DNA from: Craterostigma plantagineum
Lineage: Eukaryota > Streptophyta > Magnoliopsida > Lamiales > Linderniaceae
Direction: 5' to 3'
Assembly (NCBI GenBank): GCA_027422505.1
Contig: JAPQWV010000306.1
Coordinates: forward strand, 372,001 to 436,000
Length of the DNA: 64,000 bases
Shown: positions 20,728 to 33,293 of the stretch, one piece after another
Position numbering within the stretch: the first letter of the stretch is position 1
Layout of the letters: each line of letters begins with the position of its first letter
Notes under the pieces: generated by a model
The model's database searches: none
Seen by the model: only the letters and a program-made list of their open reading frames with translations
What the model was told of the DNA's origin: nothing
Made by a program: the position numbers and the translations under genes

Positions 20728-22208
20728 TCAATTTAGGTGAACTCGAAACGCGACTAGCAACGCTGACTCTTCAGCCGACGTTGCTAGAACTAATTCAAAA
20801 AGCACAAGAAGAGGATGAATTCTACCTAAAGGCGAAGGATACACTACCCGAAGACTTCGAAATCCGGGCAGACGGAACCTTGTTATACAAGAATCGGCTA
20901 TACGTGCCCAATGACGAGGAGTTACGACGAGCGATAATGACAGAGGCGCACGCAACAACATACTCAGTACACCCGGGCGCGACAAAGATGTACCAAGATT
21001 TGCGAATCATATATTGGTGGCCGGGAATGAAAAAGGACATCGCCACGTTCGTAAGTAGATGTATGACGTGCCAGCTGATCAAAGCGGAACACCAGCGACC
21101 AGCTGGAACTCTGCAGCCTTTACCAATTCCCGAATGGAAATGGGATCACATCACAATGGACTTCGTCGTTGGTTTACCTAAACGACAAAAGGCCACAATG
21201 CTATTTGGGTGATTGTTGATCGCCTAATCAAATCAGCCCATTTCATTCCTATCAGCTCTACTTTTTCTATGGAACGGTATGCTGAATTGTACATTCAGGA
21301 AATTGTTCGACTCCATGGAATCCCAATCTCCATCGTCTCGGACCGAGATTCGAGATTTCTATCTAATTTTTGGCAGAGCCTACAGAAAGCGATGGGTACT
21401 AAACTCTCGTTCAGTACTGCATATCATCCCCAGACTGACGGGCAGTCTGAACGAACGATCCAAACCCTTGAGGACATGTTACGAGCATGCGTACTAGACT
21501 TCAAGGGAAACTGGAGTAAGTACTTGCCGCTGATTGAATTTTCTTATAACAATAGCTTCCACGCTACGATCGGGATGGCACCGTAGGAGGCATTGTACGG
21601 GCGCAAGTGTCGATCCCCTATTCATTGGGACGAAATCGGTGAACGAGCCTTATTAGGACCCGATATGATTCGAGAAACAACAGAAGCAGTGACAAAAATT
21701 CGAGAACGAATGCGAACCGCTCAAAGTCGACAAAAGAACTATGCAGATCATCGACGACGACCCCTTAGAGTTCGCAGAAGGCGATCAAGTATTTCTAAAG
21801 ATTTCCCCAATGAAAGGAGTAAAGCGTTTTGGAAAGAAGGGCAAGCTAAGCCCCAGATACATAGGCCCGTTCAAGATAGTCAATCGAGTCGGCAAGGTTG
21901 CGTACCAGTTAGAATTGCCGACTTCGCTATCACAAGTTCACGACGTATTTCACGTATCGACATTACGAAAATACGCCGCAGACCCGAGTCATGTGATCCA
22001 GAATGAACTTCTTTATCGACAACTCAAGCCTGACTTGAGTTACGAAGAGAAGCCTGTAGAGATTCTGATGTATGAATCGAAACGACTACGGAATAAGATT
22101 ATTCCGTTAGTTAAGGTTTTGTGGCGGAATCAATCAGTTGAGGAAGCCACGTGGGAGCGTGAGGATGATATGAGAGTTCGTTATTCCGAATTATTCCAGT
22201 CGGCATAA
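20728..22208 (+). pseudogene. Chromovirus integrase - chromodomain
   Basis: Zinc finger ([10 protein letters not shown] ... CMTCQ), catalytic core with SDRDSRF and [12 protein letters not shown] motif and chromodomain ending YSELFQSA at 22208. Breaks: a 1-bp deletion near 21187 in the core, TAG for TAC at about 21586 (APY in the sister), and a 1-bp insertion near 21765. No frame holds the whole enzyme. Confidence 0.85.
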
Positions 22209-22229
22209 TTTCGGGGACGAAATTCCTTT

Positions 22230-22241
22230 AAGGGGGGAGGA
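22230..22241 (+). other. Polypurine tract
   Basis: AAGGGGGGAGGA immediately upstream of the 3' LTR start at 22242. Confidence 0.85.
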
Positions 22242-24714
22242 TGTAATAACCGTAAAATTTTAATACGGGATTCCACTGTAAATAATTATGTAGCTCTATG
22301 AATTAGGAAGTTCGGTAATGATATATAAGTTATGTAATAAATCTATTTGGGCCGTAATCGATTGGGCTGAAATTTTATTAATAAAAGCCCAAAAACGACT
22401 TTCCTTTAGGTTTAGAAAAAAAATAAAAAATAAATAAAATAGGATAATTAAGTTGGGCTGCACATAATACCCAAAGCCTAGGCCCAAAGTTATTAAAAGA
22501 TAACAATGAAAGAATTTGTTTAAGATAAAGGAAAACACTCGTCATCAGGCACCTAAGTCAAATCGATCACCAATTTCAAAGTTCATATATATCTAACAAT
22601 AACTTAAGAAGTAAGGATAGATAATGTATTGTGTTAACGAGGGAAACTGAATATAAGGAGGGAGAAGGCCATTAAGAACAAAGAAATAATTCCACAACTC
22701 AACCCTTCGTAAACGTGAGGTGGGTGAGGTATCGTGTCTCTCTTTCGAAAATTTTATGTATTTAATATGTTGAAAATTGTTATTAAGTCTTATATAATTA
22801 CATGCTAGTTCTGATAGGTTTCGAAACCCTTGGGTGACTAGAGAGGTGTTATTATGTTTGCGTGAACTTGAATGATAGGTGGGAATTTTAGAAATTGTCA
22901 TGATAAGTGCAAGCTAAGAAGCCTAATGGTTATACCTGATCGATGCTTCGTGTTTTAGGGTTTTCTGTGGGAATTATCATTTTTAGAAAGAATTCGTAAT
23001 GTGTAATATATAAGAGTCGAGATGCGCTAGTTCTTTACATAGAAAGATTTCGATAGGTTAGCATAGAAAGTCGAGAGATACATATATAGATAAATGTCGA
23101 GACATATATAACAAGGGAACTTCGAGATATATATGATAGGAAAAGTTTCGAAATCTAGATTGTATGTATCGAGAGGTGTATAGAGAGATATCGAAATGTG
23201 TAGTTGTAAGATTTCGACATTTATGAGATGTGGTAGATATCGACATTTTATAGGTTTCGACATTTATCACAGAGAAAGTCTCGACTTCTACCAACTATAC
23301 AATTCGACATATTCCCATCACTCACATCTCGACATTTTCTATTATGCTACTCGACATTTCAATTTTTATCAAGGTCTCGATATTATCTGGAGAACTCGAC
23401 ATACGTTTTCTGTTTCTCGACATTTTAATAAATAGGTAATAGGTGATGTCTCGACATTTATATTTAGAGGGTTTCGATATTATACAAGCCTTCGACATTT
23501 TTATGGTCTCGAGATTTATTTTTATACATAGAAGATCTCGACATTTGAATCCTCACAAAAAGATTTCGATACTCAACATAATTTCGGTAGTATTCTACAC
23601 TTAATAAATTTTCGATATTTTAGAATTTTGCTAGTTTTAGGGTTTTCTATAATTAGGATTTGGGAACTTAAAAACTTATACAGTTTAGTAAATATACTGA
23701 TATGATAATGTTTATTATATTCAGAGGATCGAAATATAGGGACTACGCCAGACCTTCTATTTGACTGTAGCAGGAGGACAGGTAGGTGGATTATTCATCT
23801 ACAATACGTAAACACAATTATGTGTTTCATGTGATTATGTGAATTACGTGACTTATGTGACTTATATGTTTTACGTACGTTTTATATGAATTATGTTTTA
23901 TGATATTTTTAAGTGCATGGCACGTGCATATCACGTTAGTGCGAGAAATGGTTATACCATGATGTGACGATAGGACATGAGATATTGACGTACGGGGTAG
24001 AATGAGATGTTTGCGATTTGCGACTCTTAGAGGAGTCGAGGTTGGGCTCACTGGGCACCTGGCGGAGACAGACGTGATCGATCGGTCTACCCGGACGTGA
24101 TCTATTCAGGGTGCATACCGCCGGATGGGATTTTCTTTGTGATTAGTGCGGGAGGTATACGACCTGGTAGGAGGACATTGACGTGATCGATCAGTGCACT
24201 ACCGGCGTAGCTCGCCGCGAGACTTGGGGGTGGCCTCCCAGTAGTCTATTGCGCGCGGAGGTGTCGAGCCTAACCTAGGGCCCTGTATTGTGTGAAATAG
24301 GAATGTGGGAAAAGAAAGAGTGTGCATTATATTATGTTGTGAGATATTGGGATTGGGGTTGAGTGCACACTTGCATAGATGCATTTTATTCACCTACTGG
24401 GCAAATTGCTCAGTGTTTACGTGTTGTAGGTACTGAATCCGACGCTGATACGCGTCATGACTGAGGTGGCTGGTGGCGGTGCTCCACGGACTTTTGAGGG
24501 CGGTGCGGTACATGGATGAAGACCTGTGGAGCGTCTGTAGGTTTTGTCTTTTGATATTTTTGGGGCTTCGGCTCGTGTACAGAGATAACGATGTTGACGT
24601 ATTTTTTTATTAGTGTATATTATTTTAGGAAAAAGTTTTAATTAGACGGGCCTTCCGCGGCTTACGTTGCGGAAATCCGCCAATAATCCTAGTTAGAGAA
24701 GTAGGGTCGCCACA
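22242..24714 (+). repeat. Family A 3' LTR, complete
   Basis: 2473 bp, TGTAATAACC ... GTCGCCACA. Same landmarks as 7679-10146: TCTCGACATTT array (23005-23620), GACGTGATCGATC units near 24070-24190, hairpin (24396-24414), GTGTTGTAGG and the CTCCACGGACTTTTGAGG block. It lacks the TAGGGTTT cluster through a deletion near 23640. No genes. Confidence 0.9.
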
Positions 24715-25267
24715 GTGAGGGTCACTATAGGTGGTATCAGAGCACAACCTCTCGCAGTACGGTGCTGGTTCGGGGACGAACCAGGCGGAAGCTGGTGGGC
24801 ATGTGACGCCCGCTGCCGATGAGGGCTGGGAGTGATCGCCGGTGCCAGAGAGGTGCACGGACAAGGAGCGGCTCCTGGCAGGCTTCTAGGCGAAGGGGTA
24901 CATGAACGAAGTGATTCGACACCCAAATGAGATGGGATCCTGAGACTGACAATGTATGGGCGTGTCAGGCTAAGAATCGTATAAGAGAATTGATAGTACT
25001 ACTCATATCACCATGGTCGACCTACCTTTTCGGGAGTCCATCCGAAAGAACTTCAAAGTTAAGCGTGCTTAACTTGAAGTAATCTTGGGATGGGTGACCC
25101 CCTGGGAAGTTTTCCCAGGGTGCGTGTGAGCGAGGACGAAGCACGCTGAAAAGTTAAATGGTGGTACAGTGGGGCCAAACTATCAGTCGGAGTGTGGTGG
25201 GCCCAACCCCACAGGTCCCGGTAGGGACAGATGTTACAGTGACACCGGTATGGGACTGGTCGTTACA
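24715..25267 (+). mobile_element. Cassandra-like TRIM, 5'-truncated
   Basis: About 15 bp of LTR end, primer site TGGTATCAGAGC (24732-24743), internal domain to 24952 and a complete 315-bp LTR (24953-25267). The 5S-derived stretch at 25049-25110 has box A AAGTTAAGCGTGCTTA and box C GGATGGGTGACC. It sits between the chromovirus LTR and the truncated Sirevirus. Confidence 0.85.
25049..25110 (+). promoter_or_regulatory. 5S rRNA-derived internal promoter in Cassandra LTR
   Basis: AAGTTAAGCGTGCTT (box A) and GGATGGGTGACC then CTGGGAAGT (box C), in 5S order. Inferred pol III promoter; activity not shown. Confidence 0.7.
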
Positions 25268-26200
25268 AAAGTCCATCGCCTTCAACGCTGAGCAATCTGA
25301 AGAAGAGTCTGACAAAGGAGAAGAAAGTGAGGAAAGAATGATGCAACAACTCGCCATGCTCACTAAGAGGTTCGAAAATTTTCACCTAAGAAGTTCAAAG
25401 GCAACTTTAACAAGTTTCAACCGAAGGGAGCCAATACAACTAAGCGCAACACTCTTGGTGCTTCAACTGCAATAAGCCCGGTCACTTTGCTCAGAACTGC
25501 CCTCAAGCAAACGATGACAAGAAATAAAAGAAAGCAAAAGCCATGGTGAGCAACTGGGATGACTCGAAGAACGAATAGTCAGAGAACGAAAATCATGCTA
25601 CATGGCCGACGATGATCAGGTATCATATTCATCAAGTATTGAGAAAATTAATATCCTGAATGAGATCTATGCTAACAATCACGATGAAAGTGCATCCTCA
25701 GTGTTTGATGTACATGAGAGCAAAGAGGAGTTATGCGAACTGATTCAAAATGCTTATGGAAAGTTAAAGTCTCTTAATGCTTGAGTGAAAGAAATAATGA
25801 AGTAAAGAGATAACCTTAGCCAGGAGAAACATCAAGCTGACCTAGAGATTACGAGTCTAAGGAGTGAAGTAGAAACCTTGAAGGAAGAAAAGAGAGCATG
25901 TAAATGTGATGTACTGCAAAAAGCGAATAAGGAATTGACTCTGCACTTAGAGTATCCCCTAAGTGAGAAAGAGCGCACTGTTGATCGACTACTTCAGGGG
26001 AATCAAAATCTAGATCTCCTACTAAATATTTCTAGTTACATTGAGAGATCAGGATAGGATATTCCACTGTAGAAAACCATGTAGTACCAAAGCTTCAAAA
26101 AACTAAGTGCTTCACTTGTGGTAGAAATGGTCATCGTTCTTATAATTGCTTTCTGAAACTTGTTGACAGGTCTAAATATGTCTTAAAACCTAAACGTACC
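25268..26200 (+). pseudogene. Sirevirus Gag, C-terminal part
   Basis: Recognisable: acidic EEESDKGEESEERMMQQLA, zinc knuckle CFNCNKPGHFAQNC (about 25459-25500), a Ser/Glu-rich stretch (25602-25784), a coiled-coil region rich in Glu/Lys (EITSLRSEVETLKEEKR, 25840-25900) and a second knuckle CFTCGRNGHRSYNC (26108-26149). Several stops and shifts separate these pieces. Two knuckles and a coiled-coil extension are typical of Sirevirus Gag. Confidence 0.8.
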
Positions 26201-26203
26201 ACT

Positions 26204-26611
26204 GTGACTGCACCCATGCATGCTAGTGTAGTGGAATCATCTGTTGAAAACGATAGCTTGTCACATGTGAACAGGAATTACTTTGCTGCTAATGTGTTAG
26301 GACCCAACAGAAATTGGGTACCTCAAAAAAATGCAAATGCTTGCAGGTATATAGAAAGAGCACCAGCTAGAAAAGGAGGTGGTATCTTGACAGTGGATGC
26401 TCTCGACATATGACAGGTGATATCACTAATTTTGTCTCCCTGAAGCATGCGACGGTGGGTTTGTATCATATGCCGATAGCACAAAAGCTAAGATAATTGG
26501 TATTTGAACTGTAGGTAACACTCTCAATACAACTATAGATGATGTTTGGCTAGTGAAGGATCTTGTGCATAACTTGATCAGTAAAGTCAATTATGTGATA
26601 ACGGTCATTCC
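26204..26611 (+). pseudogene. Sirevirus aspartic protease
   Basis: The catalytic motif WYLDSGCSRHMTG (DSG codons at 26389-26397) is present, but the upstream open frame ends in a different phase at 26413, so Gag and protease are no longer joined. Downstream residues (VWLVKDLVHNLIS) fit the copia protease end. Non-functional. Confidence 0.8.
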
Positions 26612-27490
26612 GTGATTTCTGAAAATGATAAGTGCATAGTTAGGAAAGATGATCAAGTAATATTTAATGCATCTAGGCAGGGGAATATATATTGGATCGC
26701 ACTCGATGATATCACTAACCAAAACTTTAAGTGCTTAGCTGTTGCTACTCAGGATACCTCATGGTTATGGCACAGGCGTCTTGGTCATGCCAACATGGAA
26801 CTAATATCCCATATCACTGACAAAGACCTGGTACGAGGAATTCCGATTGGTAAGTTCTCAAAGGACAGGACATGTCAGGCATGTCAAATGGGAAACCAAA
26901 TCGTCTTTTAAGGGTAAGACTATTGTCTCTACATCTAGACCTTTAGAGCTACTTCATCTTGACCATTTTGGTCCATTCAAACCATGTCTTTACGAGGTAA
27001 GAAATATGCATTTGTGATTGTAGATGACTACTCTAGGTACTCATGGGTAATATTTCTTGCACATAAGAGTGAGTCTCTAGAGAACTTCATATTACTAGTA
27101 AAGAAGCTAGAAAATGAGCAGGATACCACTATATGTAAAATTCGTAATAATGGATTGGAATTTGATAGTATACACAACTTTTCAGCCCCTATTACTCCTC
27201 AGCAAAATGGTGTAGTTGAGAGAACGAACAGAGTGCTACAGGAAATGGCGGGAACAATGTTACATGAGTATGATCTCCCTAAGAACTTTTGGGCAGAAGC
27301 TGTTAGCACAGCTAGCTATGTTTCAAATCGTGTTTTTCTTAGACCTATTCTGAAAAAGACTCCCTATGAGCTGTGGAATGGTAGAACACCCAACATAGCA
27401 TACTTTCATGTTTTTGCTTGCAAATGTTTTATTCTAAATGATAGGGACAAAATAGGCAAATTCGACTCAAAGGTGGATGAATATTCTTAG
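26612..27490 (+). pseudogene. Sirevirus integrase
   Basis: GAG-pre-integrase zinc region (WLWHRRLGHANM ... CQACQMG), a frameshift near 26905, then the core: LDHFGP, another shift, VIVDDYSRYSW and QQNGVVERTNR. The second catalytic Asp is lost: the usual RSDxGxEF reads IRNNGLEF. About 14-20 residues normally between EF and HNFSAP are deleted. The catalytic Glu (VVER) remains. Cannot integrate. Confidence 0.85.
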
Positions 27491-27616
27491 GTTATATAGT
27501 CTCCATTCTAAGGCATATCGTGTATTTAATAAAAGAGAAGAGACTGTACAGGAATCAATGCATGTAACCTTTGATAAGTATCTCACATCAGGTGCTACTG
27601 ATGAGGAGATTTAGAT

Positions 27617-29355
27617 ATGTCCCCTGCAGATTTACAGATACCGCAAGTGCCAACTGACGAGTCCCCTCAGGATGAAGCTGGTGATCCCACTACTGAACTA
27701 GAACCCATTGAAGGTCCACCTCAAAGAAAGTTCAAGCACGCATCCAGCCATCCCACTGATCAAGTCATTGGGAACATCACCTCCGGGATCAAAACTAGAC
27801 CTACTGCACGAATACCAATTCAGAGGATTCCCCAATACTCTACTATCCTTGGTGGAACCCAGGTCAGTAAGTGAAGCTCTCACTGACAACTCATGGATAT
27901 CTGCTATGTAGGAAGAACTTGCTCAATTCGATAAGAGCCATGTGGAGACACTTATGGAACAACCTCGTGACAAGTCAGTCATCGGTACCAAGTGGGTATT
28001 CCGCAACAAGCTTGATGAATATGGTAACGTTATCCGCAACAGAGCAAGGTTAGTCGCTAATGTTATTCTCAAGAAGAAGGTATTGAGAGGAAACGTTCGC
28101 CCCCGTAGAGACTTGAATCCATTCGTATATTACTTGCCTATGCATGCTTTAAAAGATTCAAGTTATTTCAAATGGACATAAAAAGTGCTTTCTTAAATGG
28201 TTTTATAAATGAAGAAGTTTACGTCGAACAACCCCCTGGATTTTTAAATAAAGAGTTTTCAGATCATGTTTTCAAATTAAATAAAGCTTTATATGGTTGA
28301 AACAAGCACCTAGGGCTTGGTACGAAAGACTTAGCAAATTTTTTATAGATATGGGATTTACTACTGGAACTATTGATAACACCCTAATTATCAAGCATGA
28401 CGCTGATCACAAAATTTATGTTGATATCATTTTTGTAAGTACCAATAACCTGCTCTGTGAAGAGTTTTCTAAGTCTGTGCAGCTATAATTTGAAATGAGT
28501 CTCATGGGGGAGCTAAATTACTTCTTGGGTCTCAAAATCAAGCAACAGTGTGATGGAACATTCATCTCTCAGACTAAATACACTAAAGAGTTATTGCAGA
28601 AGTTTGGAATGATTGATTCCAAGGCACTCTCCACTCTTATGCACCAAACAGCTAAAATTGACAGTGACAAATCAGATACACAAGTAGATCAAACTAGGTA
28701 TCGTGCCACTATGGGTAGTTTACTTTATCTCACTGCAAGTAGGCCAGATATCATGTTTGCTGTTGGTATGTGCTCTAGATATCAATCGAACCCTCAGGAA
28801 TCTCACTTGACTGCTGTTAAGCGTATACTTAGATACATTAAGGGAACCATGGATTTAGGTTTATGGTATGGACTAGCGAAGAATTTTCTTTAGTATGGTA
28901 CTCTGTTGCTGACTATGCGGGTTATAGGGATGATAGAAAACGTACCAGTGGAACTTGCTAATTACTTGGTAGTTCCCTTATAACTTGGTCTAGTAAGAAA
29001 CAGAATGCGGTTGCCCTGTCCACAACCGAAGCCGAGTACATGGCTCTAGGAAATTGTTGTCAACAACTGTTATGGTTAAGACAAACTCTTAGTGATTACG
29101 GTCTAAGCTATGATAAAGTACCCGTTCTCTGTGATAGTACCAGTGCTATTAGTATTACGAAGAATCCCGTTGATCACTCTCGAACTAAGCACATAGAAAT
29201 AAAACATCATTCTATTCGAGTCATGTTGAAAAAGGAAATATTAGCATTGATTTCGTGGGTACCACATATCAATTAGCTGATATCTTCACTAAGCCTCTCA
29301 TAGAAAGTAGCTTCTGTGATACCCGTCAGCGTTTAGGAATCAGAGCTATTTAAGG
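27617..29355 (+). pseudogene. Sirevirus reverse transcriptase - RNase H
   Basis: Linker (DEAGDPTTELEPIEGPP), RT start (IGTKWVFRNKLDE), FQMDIKSAFLNG, QPPGF, KALYG then a stop, KQAPRAWYE, and the active site reading YVDIIF where YVDDIIF is expected (28417-28434, one Asp codon missing). Then LMGELNYFLGLKI, GSLLYLTASRPDI and RNase H (ADYAGYRDDRK, STTEAEYMA, KHIEIKHH). Many stops and shifts; loss of a YVDD aspartate alone would abolish polymerase activity. Confidence 0.85.
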
Positions 29356-29650
29356 AAAGATGATCCCCTCCTTCAGCCTATTATTTCACAGCCTTATATA
29401 GACGATATCCTTCAATAGAAATCTCAAATTAGGATTAAATCTCATATCCCTTCAATCCTTTTCCAAAATAACTCCTCTTAGCATCTCGATTTAAGAGCCA
29501 AAATCTTTCCTTCTCTCTCACACGATCTGTTTTGATATTTAAATCATCACGTCCCATCAACCGACTATATCTATCTATCTCTCTCTCATTTACTTCATAT
29601 TCTACCTTTCATCATTCCTTACTTCCTTTACCTCTGAAAACCCTGAAACA

Positions 29651-31218
29651 ATGGTGAGAACGGCCGAATCTAAGCACATCGACGCAGGCTCCAGCACTGG
29701 AAAGAAGCGAAAAGAACCACCACCTAAGGAGTCACCATTCCCCACTCCGTCACCTCCTTCCAGAACCACCCGCTCGAAAACTAAGCCATCAGCAAAATCC
29801 TCAAAGTCCTTAAAATCATCAAAGAAAGCCAAAACCGTTCACAAAGAGCCTTTTCCTAAGGCTTCATCATCTCCTGATCACACCCGTGTTCGTGAAACCA
29901 CTCCCCTTGACTCTCCAGTTCGTGAACCTACCCCGCAGCCTTCTTCAGGTACTGAACCAACTCCACTACCCTCTCCTGCTCGTGATTCTAGTCCACCTAA
30001 GCAGAGCTCTCCATCTAAGGAACCTTCAGCCTCTAAGGAAGGACACTCCAGTGAAGACGGAATAGTGGCTGATATCCCTAAAGCAATCTTCGACATCAAC
30101 AAACCCGATGAGATCCCTTTCGAGGTAAAGTTTCTAGATCCCACTGCTGAAGAGAACTTTAAGAGCCTGTTAAATCGTGATGTTGCTAGAGTCCGTGGAA
30201 GCCTGTTTGCTGAGATCCCCTCATGTACTGCTCTTTCTTGGCTCATTAGATTTGGGTGGCAAAAATTTCTTAGTATCAACAGGTCCGACTACCCTGAAGC
30301 TGTCAAACTCTTCTACTCCAACCTAGACTATAAAAAGACCGATTCTGACATTGTGATAACCTCCTATGTTCTGGGTAAGAAAATTGAGTGGAACTGTGAG
30401 AAGCTCAATGAGATGCTTCGGGTGAGTAACATTGGGATTAGGCACTTCAGTATGGGTGAGCGGTGTGAGTCTGATGAGTTCAGTCATTTGCAGAAGGAGT
30501 TGCTCTTAAGAAACTGGAAATAGATCACTACATCCTTCCTAAAGTCCTGAACATGACCTTATGGAGCGCTAAGATAGGAAGCGACGGACATTCCACCAAT
30601 ATGAATGCCATGAGCACCTTCGTCGTCTTCATGATCTCTAAGAATAGAAAGTTTAATCTAGCATATGCTCTGATGAAGTATATGATCTATGCCTTTGAAA
30701 GCCCTTAGAAGCTGCTTCCCCATGGGATGATTCTGTCCCACCTGTTCGAACTCGAAGGATTCAGCTGCCACCAAGTTGGGGCACAGCACGCGGTCGATCT
30801 TAAGACTCTCAAGAGCATGGGGATTTACTATGAGAAGCAAGTTGGTTGGTTTAGTGCTAAGGATAAGAAAGCAATTATGAGTTCTTTGAAAATGGCGCCT
30901 GTTTGTAAGGGAAAGGCTAAGGTAGTCGAGCTGAGTCATAGTGACGAGGAACCTGCTAAAGAACACCAAGACAACAATGATGTGATCACAGAGATTCGCA
31001 TTGATATCGCTGCCATTTTCAAGAAGGTCGGCAAGCTCAAGCACCAGAATGTTGAGATCCTTCGCAAGCTGTCAAAGCTTGGGAAGAAACTGAAGAAGCG
31101 CGCCTCATATGCAACGAGTCCGATAGCATTTAGTGTGATCTATGATCTTCCCATTCTTTGCTTTCTGCAGTTCCGTTCCGCATCTTATAATCCCGTGTCT
31201 AAGTTCCTTGGAGTCTAA
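29651..31218 (+). pseudogene. Sirevirus env-like ORF (plant transposon-associated domain)
   Basis: Lies downstream of pol, where Sireviruses often carry an extra env-like ORF. The start ATG at 29651 opens a frame of 290 codons. The N-terminus (about 1-135) is Ser/Pro/Lys-rich low complexity with PTP and SP repeats. About 140-290 is a globular part (FDINKPDEIPFEVKFLD, LIRFGWQKFLSINRSDY) resembling the domain common in plant retroelement-associated proteins. A +1 shift near 30500 ends the frame; coding sense continues (KKLEIDHYILPKVLN, then a stop near 30708) to a Lys-rich, possibly coiled-coil end at 31218. No signal peptide or clear membrane segment is seen, so envelope function is not supported. 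Confidence 0.7.
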
Positions 31219-31257
31219 GTGTCTTAGTAGTTTTTGTCCTCACCCTTTTTTATGCTG

Positions 31258-31807
31258 AAGGGGGGGAGAATTATGCACTAAGTATGTAATAGGACAGGTA
31301 TCTGCATGTTATCCATGCTGTTGGGATAAGACCTTGCTATGCTTATGGCTATGACTATATTTTTTTCTTTTTGATCTGATTTAATTCCTTGACTAACCCT
31401 TGTGTGTACTGACTCATGCTGACTTATGCTTTGAGAAATATTTTGGATATCTAAGTCAGGGGGAGTGCAATAGTCATGATACTTATATGTGCTGTTTCTG
31501 CTGGAACCTTTATGTGATATCATGGAATCATGCTACATCATATCTGCACATAGTCAGGGGGAGCAAATCATGAATGTCTGGTAACTTATGTGTGGTACTT
31601 TCATCTATCTCTGAAATGATTAGTGAACATGCTATGAATCTCTACATGAAGTACTTGCACTTAGATAGGGGGAGCGTGCACATTTTATGTGAAACTTGAT
31701 ATCTTTCATGCTCTGTCCATGATTAAATTAGGCTCGTATGTTGCATACCTACATGTCCGAATATACTCATCACATTAGTAACATGTCATCATCAAAAAGG
31801 GGGAGAA
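31258..31807 (+). repeat. Multi-PPT array
   Basis: Five AGGGGGAG-type polypurine tracts: 31258-31270, 31457-31465, 31556-31563, 31667-31674 and 31794-31807, the last abutting the 3' LTR. Repeated PPT-like tracts before the 3' LTR are a known Sirevirus hallmark. The DNA between holds no gene. Confidence 0.85.
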
Positions 31808-32942
31808 TGTTGACCTTTTTGGTCATGCACTACATTTGAGTTTTGATGATTCCATGTACTTAAGATGAGATAGGCACTAAAAATTTAGCAATTCAAAATG
31901 TGTATGTATCATGTACTTATATTTGAGTGAATTGCAATTCGACACTGTGATTCCATTGCAACGTGACTTATGTGATACCACTGTGATCATTGCTTCCAAC
32001 GTCATGATTACATTGTTATGTAAATTTGGAAAGTATGCATAAATCGAATGATGAGTGACTACGATCTTGAAGCTACTTGTGTAAAATAACGTGGTTAATC
32101 CTTAATGTGTTGCGCTTAGTTAATTAGAGTAAGGATTATGCGTAAGGATCACTATGTTATATGTGGTAAAAAGATTACTGCTGGAATCCGCCTATATATG
32201 GAGTGTGATCTTCTATATCCTTGAATATGCTAAATATGGATAATATATGCTAAGGATATATTTGCATGAATGCTTATCCGTCTTAAGATATGCTAAAATT
32301 GGAATTATGATACGGATGCATTTAATTCGTGCTTATCTGTTTAAGTTATCGAACTTGTGCTATACATGGAAAGGATATGTGCTATATATGGAAAACACGT
32401 CATCCACACGAACTTGTCTATTTTAGGAAGAAACCATGCAGATATCATTAACAATTGCATCTACAAACGAATTCTTTCCCTGTGCTAATATGGTATTATT
32501 TGAATGGAAAATTCATGATTAATGTGCTACATATTTGTTAAGATGCTCAGTGGAACTATTTAGGTATCTTAGTAAGTACCACCGTGCTAATATGGATAAG
32601 ATTTGCCTTTATGGTAAGGAAAAGGTATTTCGAGTAAGATTTCGTAAGTACAACCGTTGTGATACTTGGAGCTTAATTTGGCATGATAATTATGATGGAA
32701 TGATGTGTTGAAGTGGTGATTGCGATTGACACTCCATATAAAGGTGTGATACTAACAGGACTATATAAGTTGACACTTCTATATCGGGTGCAGACAACGA
32801 ACATGCACACGAGATAGCAAGAACAGAGATACGAACTAGAGCGTTTGATTTGCTAATTATTATTCTCTGTTATTGCTTCGTGCTTTCATTTGCGATAGTT
32901 GAGTGCACCCTAAGTTTAGAAAAACCACCATCCCAATCTGAG
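31808..32942 (+). repeat. Sirevirus 3' LTR, first part
   Basis: Starts TGTTGACC right after the final PPT. AT-rich; holds about seven GTGCTAAATATGGA-like motifs at 32225-32600. Interrupted at 32942 by B1 after CTGAG, which is repeated at 36316-36320. Confidence 0.85.
32225..32600 (+). repeat. GTGCTAAATATGGA-like motif array
   Basis: Variants such as TGCTAAATATGGATAA, GTGCTATACATGGAAAGG, GTGCTATATATGGAAA and GTGCTAATATGGATAAG at irregular spacing. Confidence 0.7.
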
Positions 32943-33253
32943 TGTAGGACCCGAGCCCCGTAGGCCAATTAGACGACGAATTTGCATGCATATTCAGTGC
33001 TTATATGATTAATTTGATTTCGTGCCTATGTCATTTTTATGAATTACGTGCCTTTATGACCATGTGAATTCCCATGCGTCGATTATGCCCTAAGTGAATT
33101 TTTGGCCTAAGTGAATTTTCTAAAATTATGTGCCTAAGTGAATTTCATGAAAATAGGTGCTTACGTGATCTTAATTATTTCGTGAATCCAATTATGTGCT
33201 TAGATAAATACCTAACGTATTAGGGATTTTCGAAAATATATAACAAGGGGAAC

Positions 33254-33255
<2 letters not shown>

Positions 33256-33292
<37 letters not shown>

Positions 33293-33293
33293 T
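33256..33293 (+). repeat. (AAT)n microsatellite
   Basis: About twelve uninterrupted AAT units inside solo LTR B1. Confidence 0.9.

Larger units (their letters stand above)
18112..24714 (+). mobile_element. Ty3/gypsy chromovirus (Del/Tekay-like), plus strand
   Basis: 5' LTR reduced to its last 226 bp (18112-18337), primer site (18340-18351), gag from 18501, deleted middle, RT to chromodomain (to 22208), polypurine tract (22230-22241) and a full 3' LTR (22242-24714). A sister of 10582-18111; the two lie head to head. It lacks the zinc knuckle and protease and has more than ten frame-breaking changes, so it is dead. Confidence 0.85.
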
